A stretch of DNA of 64,000 nucleotides, taken from NCBI RefSeq assembly GCF_001274775.1, contig NZ_LGUE01000004.1, positions 755,024 through 819,023 of the forward strand, given 5' to 3'. The position numbers and the translations under genes were made by a program. Positions 54,203 to 63,889 of this stretch are shown here, piece after piece. The stretch's first letter is position 1. Every line of letters begins with the position of its first letter. The notes below the pieces were generated by a model. It saw only the letters and a program-made list of their open reading frames with translations. It did no database searches and was not told the origin of the DNA. The DNA is from Rossellomorea marisflavi. GTDB lineage: Bacteria > Bacillota > Bacilli > Bacillales > Bacillaceae_B.

Positions 54203-55435
54203 ATGTCTAATTTCAACCAACATCTCGACAAATACGCAAGTCTTGCCGTTGAAGTCGGGGTCAATATCCAAAAAGATCAGACTCTCGTCATTAATACGTC
54301 CATTGATGCAGCTGAATTCGTCCGTGTCATCGTCAAAAAGGCTTACGAAAAAGGCGCGAAGCATGTCTACGTGGAATGGGGCGATGACGTCGTTGCCCGT
54401 ACCAAGTATGAGCTTGCACCAGATGAAGCATTCAAGGAATTCCCGTTCTGGCGTGCCGGTCAGGTGGAAGGCCTTGCAGAAGGCGGAGCTGCCTTCATGA
54501 GCGTCGTTTCATCCAGTCCTGATTTGTTGAAGGGCGTGGACCCAGAGCGCATCTCCAACTTCCAGCGTGCGGCAGGTGAAGCCATGTCTAAATACCGTCA
54601 GTACATCCAGTCCGACAAGGTCAGCTGGTGCGTACTCGCAGCTCCTTCCAAAGAGTGGGCTGCCAAGGTATTCCCTGAAGCGCCGGAAGATGAGCAGGTA
54701 GACCTGCTTTGGAATGCGATCTTCAAGGCTGTCCGTGCCGATCAGGCAGACCCCGTACAAGCCTGGAAGGATCACGATGCCAACCTTCATGAGAAAGTTG
54801 AATACCTTAATGGCAAGAACTATCAAAAGCTTCACTACACAGCCCCGGGTACCGATTTGACCATCGAGCTTCCTAAAGGTCATCTTTGGGTCGGCGCCGG
54901 CAGTGTGAATGAAGAAGGACATACGTTCATGGCCAACATGCCGACGGAAGAAGTGTTCACCGTTCCACTTAAGACAGGCGTAAACGGCACAGTGGCAAGC
55001 ACGAAGCCATTGAGCTACGGAGGAAATGTAATCGACAAGTTCTCCGTCACCTTCGAAAACGGTCGGATCGTCGATGTGAAAGCTGAAGAAGGTGAAGACA
55101 TCCTGAAGCGTCTCGTAGACACAGATGAAGGTTCACACTATCTTGGAGAAGTCGCACTGGTTCCTCACCAATCACCGATTTCACAGTCCAACGTATTATT
55201 CTACAATACGTTGTTCGATGAGAATGCGTCCAATCACCTTGCCATCGGCAGTGCTTATGCGTTCTGCATCGAGGGCGGCAAGAAAATGAGCAAAGAAGAG
55301 CTTGAAAAGAATGGATTGAACAACAGCATCACCCACGTCGACTTCATGATCGGATCTGATAAAATGAATATCGACGGAATCAAGGAGGATGGTTCCTCTG
55401 AACCGGTCTTCCGCGATGGCGGATGGGCGTTCTGA
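54203..55435 (+). CDS. ampS: Aminopeptidase, M29 family (AmpS/aminopeptidase T)
   Basis: 410 residues. M29 features: ALAVEVGVNIQKDQTLVIN-like start, GAKHVYVEWGDDVV near residue 55, GHLWVGAGSVNEEGHTFMANMPTEEVFT near residue 229 (metal Glu residues), and LGEVALVPHQSPIS and a C-terminal HVDFMIGS that gives more metal ligands. Cobalt or zinc enzyme that trims N-terminal residues from peptides in the cytosol. Confidence 0.93.
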   Translation: MSNFNQHLDKYASLAVEVGVNIQKDQTLVINTSIDAAEFVRVIVKKAYEKGAKHVYVEWGDDVVARTKYELAPDEAFKEFPFWRAGQVEGLAEGGAAFMSVVSSSPDLLKGVDPERISNFQRAAGEAMSKYRQYIQSDKVSWCVLAAPSKEWAAKVFPEAPEDEQVDLLWNAIFKAVRADQADPVQAWKDHDANLHEKVEYLNGKNYQKLHYTAPGTDLTIELPKGHLWVGAGSVNEEGHTFMANMPTEEVFTVPLKTGVNGTVASTKPLSYGGNVIDKFSVTFENGRIVDVKAEEGEDILKRLVDTDEGSHYLGEVALVPHQSPISQSNVLFYNTLFDENASNHLAIGSAYAFCIEGGKKMSKEELEKNGLNNSITHVDFMIGSDKMNIDGIKEDGSSEPVFRDGGWAF

Positions 55436-55446
55436 TTTGTTTTCCT

Positions 55447-55485
55447 TAAGCCTGTGCATCTCTATGATGCACAGGCTTTTTTATG
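55447..55485 (+). terminator. Terminator of ampS
   Basis: AAGCCTGTGCATC/GATGCACAGGCTT, then TTTTTAT. Confidence 0.9.
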
Positions 55486-55555
55486 AAAAACATGAACATT
55501 ATGGAAATCTTTGTGGTATTATAAAACCGATTGTTCCACAAAGGAGGATTCTTTT

Positions 55556-55933
55556 ATGTTCAAACGGGTTTCTCTTATGACCCTTACACTTGTAACGGCC
55601 GTCGGATGTATCTTGGTCGCTGCTTTGCACCCGACAGGCCCCAATACGGTTTCCTATGATGAGCCATTGGGTGTATGGCTGTCGATCGGCATGACAGTCT
55701 TGCTGTTCATCCCGCTCCTTGTACTTTCATTCTTCGGCAACCGGATCGTGCGGATCATCTCGTCAATCATCCAGATCCCTGTGGTCATCTCGTTTCTAGG
55801 AATCATACCCATCTCCTTCTTTTTTTCCAAAAGCCTCGGAATGGGCCTTCTTGCCCTCTTCGGAGTGATCGTCAGCATTGCGAGTATCGTGGTCACCCTG
55901 AGGACCGGTCGATCAAGGGAAATAGCTTCCTAG
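55556..55933 (+). CDS. Integral membrane protein, unknown (125 residues)
   Basis: ATG at 55556 after AAAGGAGG. Four hydrophobic segments and a short basic C-terminus; HPTGPNTVSYDEPLG faces outside between the first two. No family recognised. Confidence 0.7.
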   Translation: MFKRVSLMTLTLVTAVGCILVAALHPTGPNTVSYDEPLGVWLSIGMTVLLFIPLLVLSFFGNRIVRIISSIIQIPVVISFLGIIPISFFFSKSLGMGLLALFGVIVSIASIVVTLRTGRSREIAS

Positions 55934-55944
55934 AGGCTGTCCAT

Positions 55945-56151
55945 TCAATGAAGAAATGAGGATATGGTTGAACGGGCGGAGGTCTCCATCGTAATCATGG
56001 AACCTGCCGTCCGTTCAAACACATAGTGGTTTCCTCCTGGTCCCCCATGAATCACGACCATGGGCACGGTTCCCCTCTCAATCCCCTCCAGCTTCACCCA
56101 ATGAGATATCCCATTGATTGTTACCTGGTATTCCCCGTTTTTTTTAAACAT
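55945..56151 (-). pseudogene. Truncated alpha/beta hydrolase (proline iminopeptidase-like), N-terminal relic
   Basis: 68 residues from an ATG with GGAGGATGGCGG. Residues 1-46, ending PMVVIHGGPGGNHYVFE, are a good start of a proline iminopeptidase, with the HGGPGG oxyanion-hole motif. The frame then runs into unrelated sequence and stops; the Ser nucleophile and the rest of the 290-residue family are missing. It overlaps the preceding gene by 8 bases. Probably left by a deletion. Confidence 0.65.
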
Positions 56152-56833
56152 CCGCCATCCTCCTGCCTTGTGACTTCGTGGTTTCGGCATTTCTCATTTT
56201 CTCCCATATTGTACCATCCCCTTGATTGAACGGGTACACACGTTTTTCTCCTACGAGAAGTCCCTCTTCTTCATAACGCTTGGTCAGGGCCACAGCAGCC
56301 ATGAGGGCGCCGGCTACCTGGGCATAGCTCCCAAATGTGGTGACGGGCAGACCTGTCTCTTCGTCCCCTTTGATAATAAGTACCTCCCCAATCCCTTCAA
56401 GGATACATCCGAGAGCCTGGATCGTATTCCCCGAAACAAGCAAGTCGATATAAGGACCTTCCAATAATGTCCCACCGTATGCTTCAAGCCCTGCCCCCAC
56501 TGCCTGGACCACGTCACCCTTCACATCCAGTATGAGACCCGCTTCCTCTTCACCGCCGTACTGCAATTCTGCCGCCACCACGTTGGCCGCGTTGCCCCCT
56601 CCTTGTATCCAGTCACCGGCAATCCGTATCCGCTCCCCTTCCGTACCATCGAACACCCGCAACGATGCTGTCCCTTGAATTCCATTCCCTGCTGCCTCAA
56701 AGCCGTTTCCTATGGAAACAAGCCGGAAGCCCCGTTGTTCCCCTTTAAGAATCACCGTCTCGCCCACAGCCGCAATGACCGTCCCTGCGACCTGGACCCA
56801 TGCTCCTGTCAAGATATTCACATAATGGTTCAA
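56144..56833 (-). CDS. Glycine-rich repetitive protein, unknown
   Basis: About 229 residues from a TTG at 56833 with GGAGGGGG 9 bases upstream; an ATG at 56851 lies in the ribosome site. The sequence is built of loosely repeated units such as VAGTVIAAVGETV, GNGFEAAGNGIQG, GDVVQAVGAGLEAYGG and GNTIQALGCILEGIGE, spaced about 40 residues, a pattern seen in Bacillus proteins of the DUF6944 kind. Function unknown. Followed directly by the hydrolase relic. Confidence 0.7.
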   Translation of the reverse strand: MNHYVNILTGAWVQVAGTVIAAVGETVILKGEQRGFRLVSIGNGFEAAGNGIQGTASLRVFDGTEGERIRIAGDWIQGGGNAANVVAAELQYGGEEEAGLILDVKGDVVQAVGAGLEAYGGTLLEGPYIDLLVSGNTIQALGCILEGIGEVLIIKGDEETGLPVTTFGSYAQVAGALMAAVALTKRYEEEGLLVGEKRVYPFNQGDGTIWEKMRNAETTKSQGRRMADV

Positions 56834-57049
56834 ACGAGACGCCCCCTCCATTCTTATTAGGTAGTATATTCAGCCTTTGAAAAAACGACTTTGTACCATT
56901 GGGATCCTGGAAATTGAACCGCCTTCACCACTCATTCCGAAAAAGAAAAAATATACAATCAATTCAAAAAATCAATCTTGTTTCTTTCTACGGCGCGGGC
57001 TATGATTATCTAGTTCACCCATCCACCTTCATGAGGGGAGGAATCATAC

Positions 57050-58339
57050 ATGAGAATCAGGGATTGGGATCGGAATTTAAAAGTTCGTTTATTCGGGGAA
57101 GCGGCAATCAACATCACATTTTGGATGTTCTTCCCGTTTCTGACGATTTATTTTACAGAAGCTTTCGGCAAGCAGACGGCCGGACTGCTCCTCGTGTTGT
57201 CACAGGTATTCGCCGTAGGGGCCAACCTGATGGGCGGATACTGCGCCGATCGATTCGGAAGGAAGCGGATGATGGTCATTTCGGCATTCGGCCAGGGGGC
57301 TGGGTTCCTCGTCTTCGGTCTTGCCAGCTCACCATGGCTCGATTCTGCTTTGATCGGATTCATCTGCTTCAGCCTCGTCGGGATTTTCGGTTCCTTTTAT
57401 TGGCCCGCCAGCCAGGCAATGGTGGCCGATGTAGTGGAAGAGAAAGACCGGAGTCATGTTTTCGCCGTCTTTTATACCTCTATCAATATTGCGGTCGTCG
57501 TCGGACCGATACTTGGCGGAATCTTCTATGTGAACTACCGATTTGAACTCTTGCTTGCAGCAGGTTTGATATGCGTGTTGCTCTCGATCCTACTGTCGAA
57601 AATGACAAGGGAAACGGCACCGCGGGATGCCACCAAACTGAAGGTCACAGCAGGAAACAATCAAGCATGGTATCATGCGATCACGAATCAATTCAAGGAT
57701 TATGGAGTCATCATGAAGGACAGGACATTCCTGCTATTCATCGTGGCCGGTATCCTTGTCGGACAGACCTTTATGCAGCTTGATCTGCTTCTGCCCGTCT
57801 ATATCAAGGACGTCGTGGATAACGTGACTCTCTTCTCGATCGGAGACTGGTCATTGACCCTTGTGGGAGAGCAGGTATTCGGCTTGATCCTTTCGGAAAA
57901 TGGACTCCTCGTCGCCCTGTTGACTGTTGTGGTCACGCGGTTCATTACGAGGTTTAGAGAACGGAATGTTTTCATTCTTTCATCCATCGTCTATGCAATC
58001 GCCATCTTTATCTTCGGTATGACGAGCTCGGTCTGGGTATTCATCTTCGCCATGGCCATCTTCACATTTGCCGAATTGATGACGGCAGGGATTCAGCAGA
58101 CCTTTGTTTCTAAATTGGCCCCTGAAGATATGAGGGGACAATATTTTGCCGCGGCCAGCCTCCGGTACACCATCGCCCGGACGATTGCCCCCTTATCCAT
58201 CACCTTGAGCCTTTATATCGGGTATGATTGGACCTTTGCCATCCTTTCCCTGCTTGCTCTCGTAAGTGGAGGCATCTTCTACCTCATGTTCAAACGGTTC
58301 GAGGATAAGCAGGAAGAAGTTAAAGCGCCCATAGAATAA
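57050..58339 (+). CDS. Major facilitator superfamily transporter
   Basis: 429 residues, 12 membrane segments. GGYCADRFGRKRMMVISAFGQG near residue 62 is loop motif A. INIAVVVGPILGG near residue 144 resembles the motif of drug exporters, and a long extracellular loop lies in the second half (NVTLFSIGDWSLTLVGEQVFG). Similar to MdtG/YttB-like exporters. Good ribosome site GAGGGGAGG. Substrate unknown. Confidence 0.8.
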   Translation: MRIRDWDRNLKVRLFGEAAINITFWMFFPFLTIYFTEAFGKQTAGLLLVLSQVFAVGANLMGGYCADRFGRKRMMVISAFGQGAGFLVFGLASSPWLDSALIGFICFSLVGIFGSFYWPASQAMVADVVEEKDRSHVFAVFYTSINIAVVVGPILGGIFYVNYRFELLLAAGLICVLLSILLSKMTRETAPRDATKLKVTAGNNQAWYHAITNQFKDYGVIMKDRTFLLFIVAGILVGQTFMQLDLLLPVYIKDVVDNVTLFSIGDWSLTLVGEQVFGLILSENGLLVALLTVVVTRFITRFRERNVFILSSIVYAIAIFIFGMTSSVWVFIFAMAIFTFAELMTAGIQQTFVSKLAPEDMRGQYFAAASLRYTIARTIAPLSITLSLYIGYDWTFAILSLLALVSGGIFYLMFKRFEDKQEEVKAPIE

Positions 58340-58546
58340 ACTTGAAGGGAATGGTCCTCTGTGATCATTCCTCTTTAGGTTATGTGAGCAGAGCATCCCC
58401 CTTCACTTTCAGAAAATGCCGAATTCCATCCACCCCCTTTTTTCCTGAAAATATGAATGATAGAATAGGCAACTGTAATAACGAATCACGGCTCAAACCC
58501 GAGCCGGTCCGAGATTCCAACCATACAACGAAAGGATGTTTTTTCA

Positions 58547-58675
58547 ATGCATGTAGGAAGCAAAGGCTGGTACGTGGAAGAACTAAAAAAAGCAGGCGTT
58601 CGACGCTACGAGGAACGTAAAGTGGAAGCCTATAAAAAACATGTTCTTGCAAACTTGCTTGAACGCTCAAAATGA
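58547..58675 (+). CDS. yflJ: DUF2639 protein YflJ
   Basis: 42 residues: MHVGSKGWYVEELKKAGVRR and EAYKKHVLANLLERSK. This is the short, highly conserved YflJ family of Bacillus. The GAAAGGATG ribosome site lies before it. Role unknown. Confidence 0.8.
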   Translation: MHVGSKGWYVEELKKAGVRRYEERKVEAYKKHVLANLLERSK

Positions 58676-58855
58676 CAACCACCGGACGGGGCCAATAGGG
58701 TTCCGTCTTTTTTGTGGAGCAGTCGGTCGAACCCTTTCGACAAGAACATGATATACTCTTGTATAGGGGAGCCTTTTCCCATCAAACCATGTTTCAAATC
58801 ACTGGTTTTGAGGAAACATATTAGAATGGCAATCCATACCAAGAGGTGAACTTCA

Positions 58856-59359
58856 TTGAGAGAGAAAAAAACGATGAAAGAAACAAAAACAATCAAAACG
58901 GCCCATGTCCTCCCGCCTGATACGAATCATCACGGGACGATGTTCGGCGGTAAATTAATGGCCTATATAGACGACGTGGCTTCCATAGCAGCCGCCAAGC
59001 ATGCCAGGAAACCGGTCGTCACGGCATCAACCGATTCCGTCGACTTCCTTCAGCCGATCAAGGTCGGAGACGCCGTCACACTGGAAGCAATGGTCACCTA
59101 TACAGGTAAGAGCTCCATGGAGATCTGCGTGAAGGTGACATCGGAAGAACTCCTTACAGGCAAGACGAACGTCGCTGCCATCTCCTTCCTCACCTTCGTC
59201 GCAATCGAGGATGGTAAGCCTGCCATCATTCCTGAAGTCGTGCCAGAATCAGAAGAAGAAATCTGGCTCAACGAAACCGCCCAGAACCGTGCAGAGCACC
59301 GGAAAGCACGTAAAATGCACAGCCAGGAGCTTGCCGAGTTCTTCAGAAAAGCATATTGA
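58856..59359 (+). CDS. ykhA: Acyl-CoA thioesterase, hotdog fold (YkhA-like)
   Basis: 167 residues from a TTG with GAGGTG upstream; an ATG at 58874 is possible. Core PPDTNHHGTMFGGKLMAYIDDVASIAA near residue 20 has the Asn-His-Gly-Thr-x-Phe-Gly-Gly active-site phrase, with VTASTDSVDFLQPIKVGD after it. Hydrolyses acyl-CoA thioesters, probably to keep CoA free. Confidence 0.92.
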   Translation: MREKKTMKETKTIKTAHVLPPDTNHHGTMFGGKLMAYIDDVASIAAAKHARKPVVTASTDSVDFLQPIKVGDAVTLEAMVTYTGKSSMEICVKVTSEELLTGKTNVAAISFLTFVAIEDGKPAIIPEVVPESEEEIWLNETAQNRAEHRKARKMHSQELAEFFRKAY

Positions 59360-59363
59360 AAAT

Positions 59364-59398
59364 AAAAGATGCCCGATTGAGGCATCTTTTTTTATTTT
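59364..59398 (+). terminator. Terminator of ykhA
   Basis: AAAGATGCC/GGCATCTTT around CGATTGA, then TTTTATTTTCC. Confidence 0.85.
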
Positions 59399-59490
59399 CC
59401 TCAAGAGCCTCTTCAAAATCCCCTCCCCTTCTCCGATAATACTGTGGGACACATTGTCCGAGCACTAATACGATATGGAGGGACCATTCC

Positions 59491-60462
59491 TTGAAAAAAA
59501 TCATCATGATTCTTCTTACCCTTGTGGTGATGTCCGGCTGTTCAGCCGTTACAAAAAGCACCTCATCACCAGAGCCTTATAGCGTTGGGATCCTTTTATC
59601 CGACAGCGGACTCGGTGACGATTCATTCAACGACCTTGCCTTCAACGGCCTTGAACGCTCACGCGATGAACTCGGCATTATTTTTGATTATGCCGAAGCA
59701 CCAGATGGAAATATGGAAGGCGCTCTTGAAGAACTCATCAACCAGAAACATGATTTGATCATCGGTCTCGGGTTTTCTGTCCAAGAAGCGCTCGAAATCG
59801 AGGCAAAAAAACATCCGAAACAGGCATTCCTTTTGATTGACGCCACTTCAGACCTTGAAAATGTCACATCGGTCACATTCAAAGAACATGAGGGCAGTTT
59901 CCTAGTTGGAATGGTAGCAGCCATGACGTCCAAAACAGGCACAGTAAGCTTCATCGGGGGCGAAGATGCACCGGTCATCCATAAATTCCAATCAGGATTC
60001 GAGCAGGGTGCCCGCTACGCAAAATCTGACATTAACATCCTTACAGGTTATACGAACAGCTTCAATGATCTCAATGCCGGAGAAAGACTCGCGGGCGATC
60101 AAATCAAGAAGAAAAGCGATTTCATCTATGCAGCAGCTGGAATGTCTGGAATCGGTTCTTTGAAGACCGCACAAGCGAAAGGGGTCTTATCAGCAGGAGT
60201 AGATGCCGATCAGTTCTTTATAGCTGAAAAATCCGTCGCTACATCCATGATGAAAAATGTCGATATCGCCATTTACAATTTCATTGACAACACGCTTAAT
60301 GAAAAAAAGCAGACACCGTCCTCGTATGAACTCGGTCTCAGCGAAAATGGTGTCGGCCTCGCTCAAATTCGAATCGTCAATCTTAAGCCAGATCAGATGA
60401 AGAAGCTGGACGAAGCAAAGGAAAAAATCATCTCAGGAGACATCGATGTTGAAGCTCCATAA
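59491..60462 (+). CDS. BMP-family substrate-binding lipoprotein
   Basis: 323 residues from a TTG with GGAGGG upstream. Lipobox VMSGC at residues 13-17. BMP (PnrA/Med-like) fold: VGILLSDSGLGDDSFNDLAFNGLERS near residue 31, the nucleoside-contact region with Asp and Phe, then SVTFKEHEGSFLVGMVAAMTSKTGTVSFIGG near residue 130, and GVDADQFF near residue 235. These proteins bind nucleosides for ABC importers, but no transporter gene follows; a chemoreceptor gene does, 26 bases on. Confidence 0.85.
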   Translation: MKKIIMILLTLVVMSGCSAVTKSTSSPEPYSVGILLSDSGLGDDSFNDLAFNGLERSRDELGIIFDYAEAPDGNMEGALEELINQKHDLIIGLGFSVQEALEIEAKKHPKQAFLLIDATSDLENVTSVTFKEHEGSFLVGMVAAMTSKTGTVSFIGGEDAPVIHKFQSGFEQGARYAKSDINILTGYTNSFNDLNAGERLAGDQIKKKSDFIYAAAGMSGIGSLKTAQAKGVLSAGVDADQFFIAEKSVATSMMKNVDIAIYNFIDNTLNEKKQTPSSYELGLSENGVGLAQIRIVNLKPDQMKKLDEAKEKIISGDIDVEAP

Positions 60463-60488
60463 CCAATCGCTAAGGAGAGCACGTTATC

Positions 60489-62147
60489 ATGAGAATTAAA
60501 AACCGTTTAACCATCATAGGGCTCATCCCTCTTATCTTATCCATGTTGATCATCGGCTACATCGTATCCCAGCTGATCGATATGCATGCGTCTGCGAAGG
60601 ACGATGTTGACACCCTCGTCCGTACAGAGCAATTAAAAGGGGATATGGTTGCCCTCCAGCAGACCTTGTCCTATTACGCTTCCACTCCGTCTGAAGAAAA
60701 TCGCCAAATCCTTGAGAATGCTATGAAGACGACTACGACCCGGGTGGATACATTAAAGAAGAGAATGGTCACTACCGAACAGAAACGCTATATGAATACC
60801 CTGGAAATCAAATACACAGAGCTGAAAAACAAAACGGAAAAAGCAATCGAGGAGCGGAACCCGGCTGAAATCAGACGGCAATCCTCGAGGATCTCAGGTC
60901 CTCTGAATGACCTCTACCTCTTGAACATCGAAACCAACGAGTGGTACGACGGCATCCTTGAAGCCAATAAACAAAAAATCACGTTCACGATCTGGACGAC
61001 CCTGATCGGTTTCGTCATTGTCGTCATCGTTTCCGTTACAAGCTCTGCGATCCTCACGAGAAGGATTACCAAGCCGATTAACAAAATGGTCCGGAATGCA
61101 CAACGTATGGCTGAGGGAGATCTGACTGGAAACATCGGAGAAATACAAGATAAAAAGAGTAAGTTTGAGGTCGATCATCTGCAAACGGCCTTCCACCATA
61201 TGATGTTGAACCTGAGGGAAACGGTGCAATCGGTTCAGATAGCCGGGGACAATCTGGAAGCCTTCACCCACGAGGTACGCTCTCAGATGACGAACCTTGC
61301 CGAAAGTGCCAGTCAAGTGGCCGTCTCCACGGAAGAACTGGCAAAAGGCAGCCAGTCCATTTCAGAAGATATCCAATCAACCGCTTCCCTTATGGCAACC
61401 ATGGGGGATGAATTCAGTAAAAACGTGAAGCAGAGCACCGCTTCTGCAGCGGATGGACGCTTGGCCCTTGCCTCAGTCGATCACGGTAGGACATCACTTC
61501 AAAAACAACAAGGGTACGCAAAGTCCATATCAGAATCATCTGATGTGATCCTGCAAGCTGTAGAGTCCTTCGCCACCTACACGGCCAAAATCGAGCAGTC
61601 GTCTCACGCCGTCAGGGACATTGCAGAACAGACCAACCTCCTTGCCTTGAATGCTGCCATTGAAGCAGCAAGGGCCGGAGAAGCGGGCAGGGGCTTCTCC
61701 GTGGTTGCGGAAGAAGTCCGGAAGCTCGCGGAAGATTCAGCCGTTGCAACGGAAGGAATCAACCGTATGGTGGGCAACATCCAGAAAGGCGTAACCGGCA
61801 TCATGGAAGCCTCCCGTAAAGGACAGGAGCTTTCCATTCAGCAGGTCACTTCCATGACGGTCACCGAAGACGCCTTCCAGGAAATCTCCGTGAAAGTATC
61901 TGCCATCCATGAGAGCCTTGAGGTCCTCGAGCATGATATGAACGCTTCCCATGAACGGACAGAGGAAGTCGCTTCTGCCATCGAGAACATATCGGCGATC
62001 ACGGAAGAAACGGCTGCCGGCACAGAAGAGATCTCTTCCTCCACCGAGGAGCAACTCCGGTACTTTGAACACATGACCAAACGCATTGAACAACTGAATG
62101 AAATGACGGAAGAAATGAAGAGAAAACTGGAACGATTCACTCTATGA
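60489..62147 (+). CDS. Methyl-accepting chemotaxis protein
   Basis: 552 residues. Membrane helix 1 at about 8-28, external helical part 29-165 (a four-helix-bundle-like sensor), helix 2 at about 168-192, HAMP to 250, then the signalling rod with the tip [36 protein letters not shown] near residue 380. Methylation stretches are seen on both sides. Paired with the upstream BMP lipoprotein, which may present a ligand to it. No standard terminator follows; the next element is an inverted-end repeat. Confidence 0.93.
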   Translation: MRIKNRLTIIGLIPLILSMLIIGYIVSQLIDMHASAKDDVDTLVRTEQLKGDMVALQQTLSYYASTPSEENRQILENAMKTTTTRVDTLKKRMVTTEQKRYMNTLEIKYTELKNKTEKAIEERNPAEIRRQSSRISGPLNDLYLLNIETNEWYDGILEANKQKITFTIWTTLIGFVIVVIVSVTSSAILTRRITKPINKMVRNAQRMAEGDLTGNIGEIQDKKSKFEVDHLQTAFHHMMLNLRETVQSVQIAGDNLEAFTHEVRSQMTNLAESASQVAVSTEELAKGSQSISEDIQSTASLMATMGDEFSKNVKQSTASAADGRLALASVDHGRTSLQKQQGYAKSISESSDVILQAVESFATYTAKIEQSSHAVRDIAEQTNLLALNAAIEAARAGEAGRGFSVVAEEVRKLAEDSAVATEGINRMVGNIQKGVTGIMEASRKGQELSIQQVTSMTVTEDAFQEISVKVSAIHESLEVLEHDMNASHERTEEVASAIENISAITEETAAGTEEISSSTEEQLRYFEHMTKRIEQLNEMTEEMKRKLERFTL

Positions 62148-62162
62148 TTCTTTCATACCGCT

Positions 62163-62432
62163 ATGAGGGTGGCATAAAACAAAAAATGCGAACATGATCA
62201 GTATAGAATTCTTATACCGCTCATGAATTCCGTGCGAGACTTCGTTTTCCGTGGGTAATCCTCGGCAAGCCTGAGGGGTCTCACATCACGCTGGAGTCTT
62301 CGTCTTGCACTCCAATCAACCGCTAATCATGGTCATGAAACAAATTTATAAAACCCGGATTCCTTTGTCTTATCCCAGGCAATGGAATCCGGGTTTCACT
62401 ATGATGAATACACTTTTGACCCAGCCTCTCTC
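62163..62432. repeat. Short element with inverted ends, copy B
   Basis: About 270 bases, same plan as 42089-42334: left GAGGGTGGCATAAAAC, right on the other strand GAGAGAGGCTGGGTCAAAA, inside TCTTGCACTCCAATCAACCG and a hairpin AACCCGGATTCC/GGAATCCGGGTTT. Confidence 0.65.
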
Positions 62433-62670
62433 TTTTTTTATTCCTGCCCCTACGAAACGACCGGGAAGGATGCCCCACGTCTGAAAACCCTTTGAACTAC
62501 CTGTTTTTCCCTCATCTTCCTCTCAAAAATTATTACAGAACGTTTAAATTTTCATAACGCAGGTAATGAGCCACAACACCTTAACATACCCCAAGAGGTA
62601 ATTAAAATCCTCGTAACTAAAGCTTTTCACCAAATGACAACCCTACCCCTTTTGTCATCCTTTGTAACAA

Positions 62671-62701
62671 TTTGTCGGTGGTAAATATCTCCACCGACAA
62701 A
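62671..62701. promoter_or_regulatory. Perfect inverted repeat upstream of mreBH
   Basis: TTTGTCGGTGG, 9 bases, CCACCGACAAA. No T-run. It ends right before ACCCCCGAAAA and about 15 bases before a TATACT -10-like element; it could be an operator. Confidence 0.6.
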
Positions 62702-62773
62702 ACCCCCGAAAATCTCCTATACTGTATAGAAGGTTATACTGTGTAGAATTCTTATAGTTGGAGGAATACGACA

Positions 62774-63778
62774 ATGCTATCAAACTCTGAAATCGGAATC
62801 GACTTAGGTACTGCAAATATACTAGTCTATAGTAAAAATAAAGGAATTATCCTGAATGAACCATCCGTCGTAGCCATCGACACAGAAACGAAATCTGTCT
62901 TGGCCGTCGGAGCTGAAGCGAAGAATATGATTGGGAAGACACCCGGTAAAATCGTAGCCGTACGTCCATTGAAAGATGGCGTCATCGCAGACTTCGACGT
63001 CACCACTGAAATGCTGAAGCAAGTTATGAGAAAAGCCAGCAAAAAACTGGGCTTCTCCATCCGAAAACCAACCGTTGTCGTTTGTACCCCGTCTGGCGCA
63101 ACATCCGTTGAACGCAGGGCGATCCAAGATGCCGTACGTGGCAGCGGAGCAAAATCCGTCACTCTCATCGAAGAGCCTGTAGCAGCTGCCATCGGAGCAG
63201 ATCTTCCAGTCGGAGAACCAGTGGCAAATGTCATCGTCGATATCGGCGGAGGAACAACAGAAGTCGCCATCATCTCATACGGCGGCGTCGTTTCCTGTAA
63301 CACGATCCGCATCGGTGGAGATCAAATGGATGAAGACATCATTCAATATGTGCGCAAACGCTACAATCTCCTGATCGGTGAAAGGACAGCTGAACAAGTG
63401 AAGATCGAAGTCGGTCAAGCTCTCATCGAACACGATGAACGCAAAATGGAAATCCGCGGACGTGACCTCGTCACAGGACTTCCAAAGACCATTGAACTCA
63501 CATCACTGCAAATCCAGGAAGCACTTAAAGAGTCTCTCTTACATATCCTTGAGACCATCCGTGCCACGCTTGAAAATTGCCCGCCTGAACTGAGCGGAGA
63601 TATTGTCGATCGCGGTGTGATCCTGACTGGAGGAGGTTCCCTTCTCAACGGCCTTCAAGACTGGCTGAGCCATGAAATCGTCGTACCGGTCCACTTAGCA
63701 CCGAACCCGCTTGAATCTGTAGCCATCGGAACAGGACGCTCCCTCACGGTCATTGACAAGCTTCAAAAAGTAAAATAA
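62774..63778 (+). CDS. mreBH: Rod-shape-determining protein MreBH
   Basis: 334 residues, actin-like. Phosphate and adenosine loops: [18 protein letters not shown] at the start, [16 protein letters not shown] near residue 100, [15 protein letters not shown] near residue 155, [13 protein letters not shown] near residue 275. Alone, not with mreC/D, and [20 protein letters not shown] is closest in my reading to MreBH. Forms filaments under the membrane that place cell-wall enzymes. Mbl is the alternative. GGAGG ribosome site. Confidence 0.85.
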   Translation: MLSNSEIGIDLGTANILVYSKNKGIILNEPSVVAIDTETKSVLAVGAEAKNMIGKTPGKIVAVRPLKDGVIADFDVTTEMLKQVMRKASKKLGFSIRKPTVVVCTPSGATSVERRAIQDAVRGSGAKSVTLIEEPVAAAIGADLPVGEPVANVIVDIGGGTTEVAIISYGGVVSCNTIRIGGDQMDEDIIQYVRKRYNLLIGERTAEQVKIEVGQALIEHDERKMEIRGRDLVTGLPKTIELTSLQIQEALKESLLHILETIRATLENCPPELSGDIVDRGVILTGGGSLLNGLQDWLSHEIVVPVHLAPNPLESVAIGTGRSLTVIDKLQKVK

Positions 63779-63782
63779 TCAT

Positions 63783-63820
63783 CCGCCTCCCTTTTTTCAT
63801 ATGGGGAGGCTTTTTTGTCT
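63783..63820 (+). terminator. Terminator of mreBH
   Basis: GCCTCCC/GGGGAGGC around TTTTTTCATAT, then TTTTTTGT. Confidence 0.85.
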
Positions 63821-63889
63821 GCAATCTTAGGGGAGTGCGCGTTGGAAAACCAGTTAAAGACAAATTCGTCCCAAGTGAAGTTTAAGATG

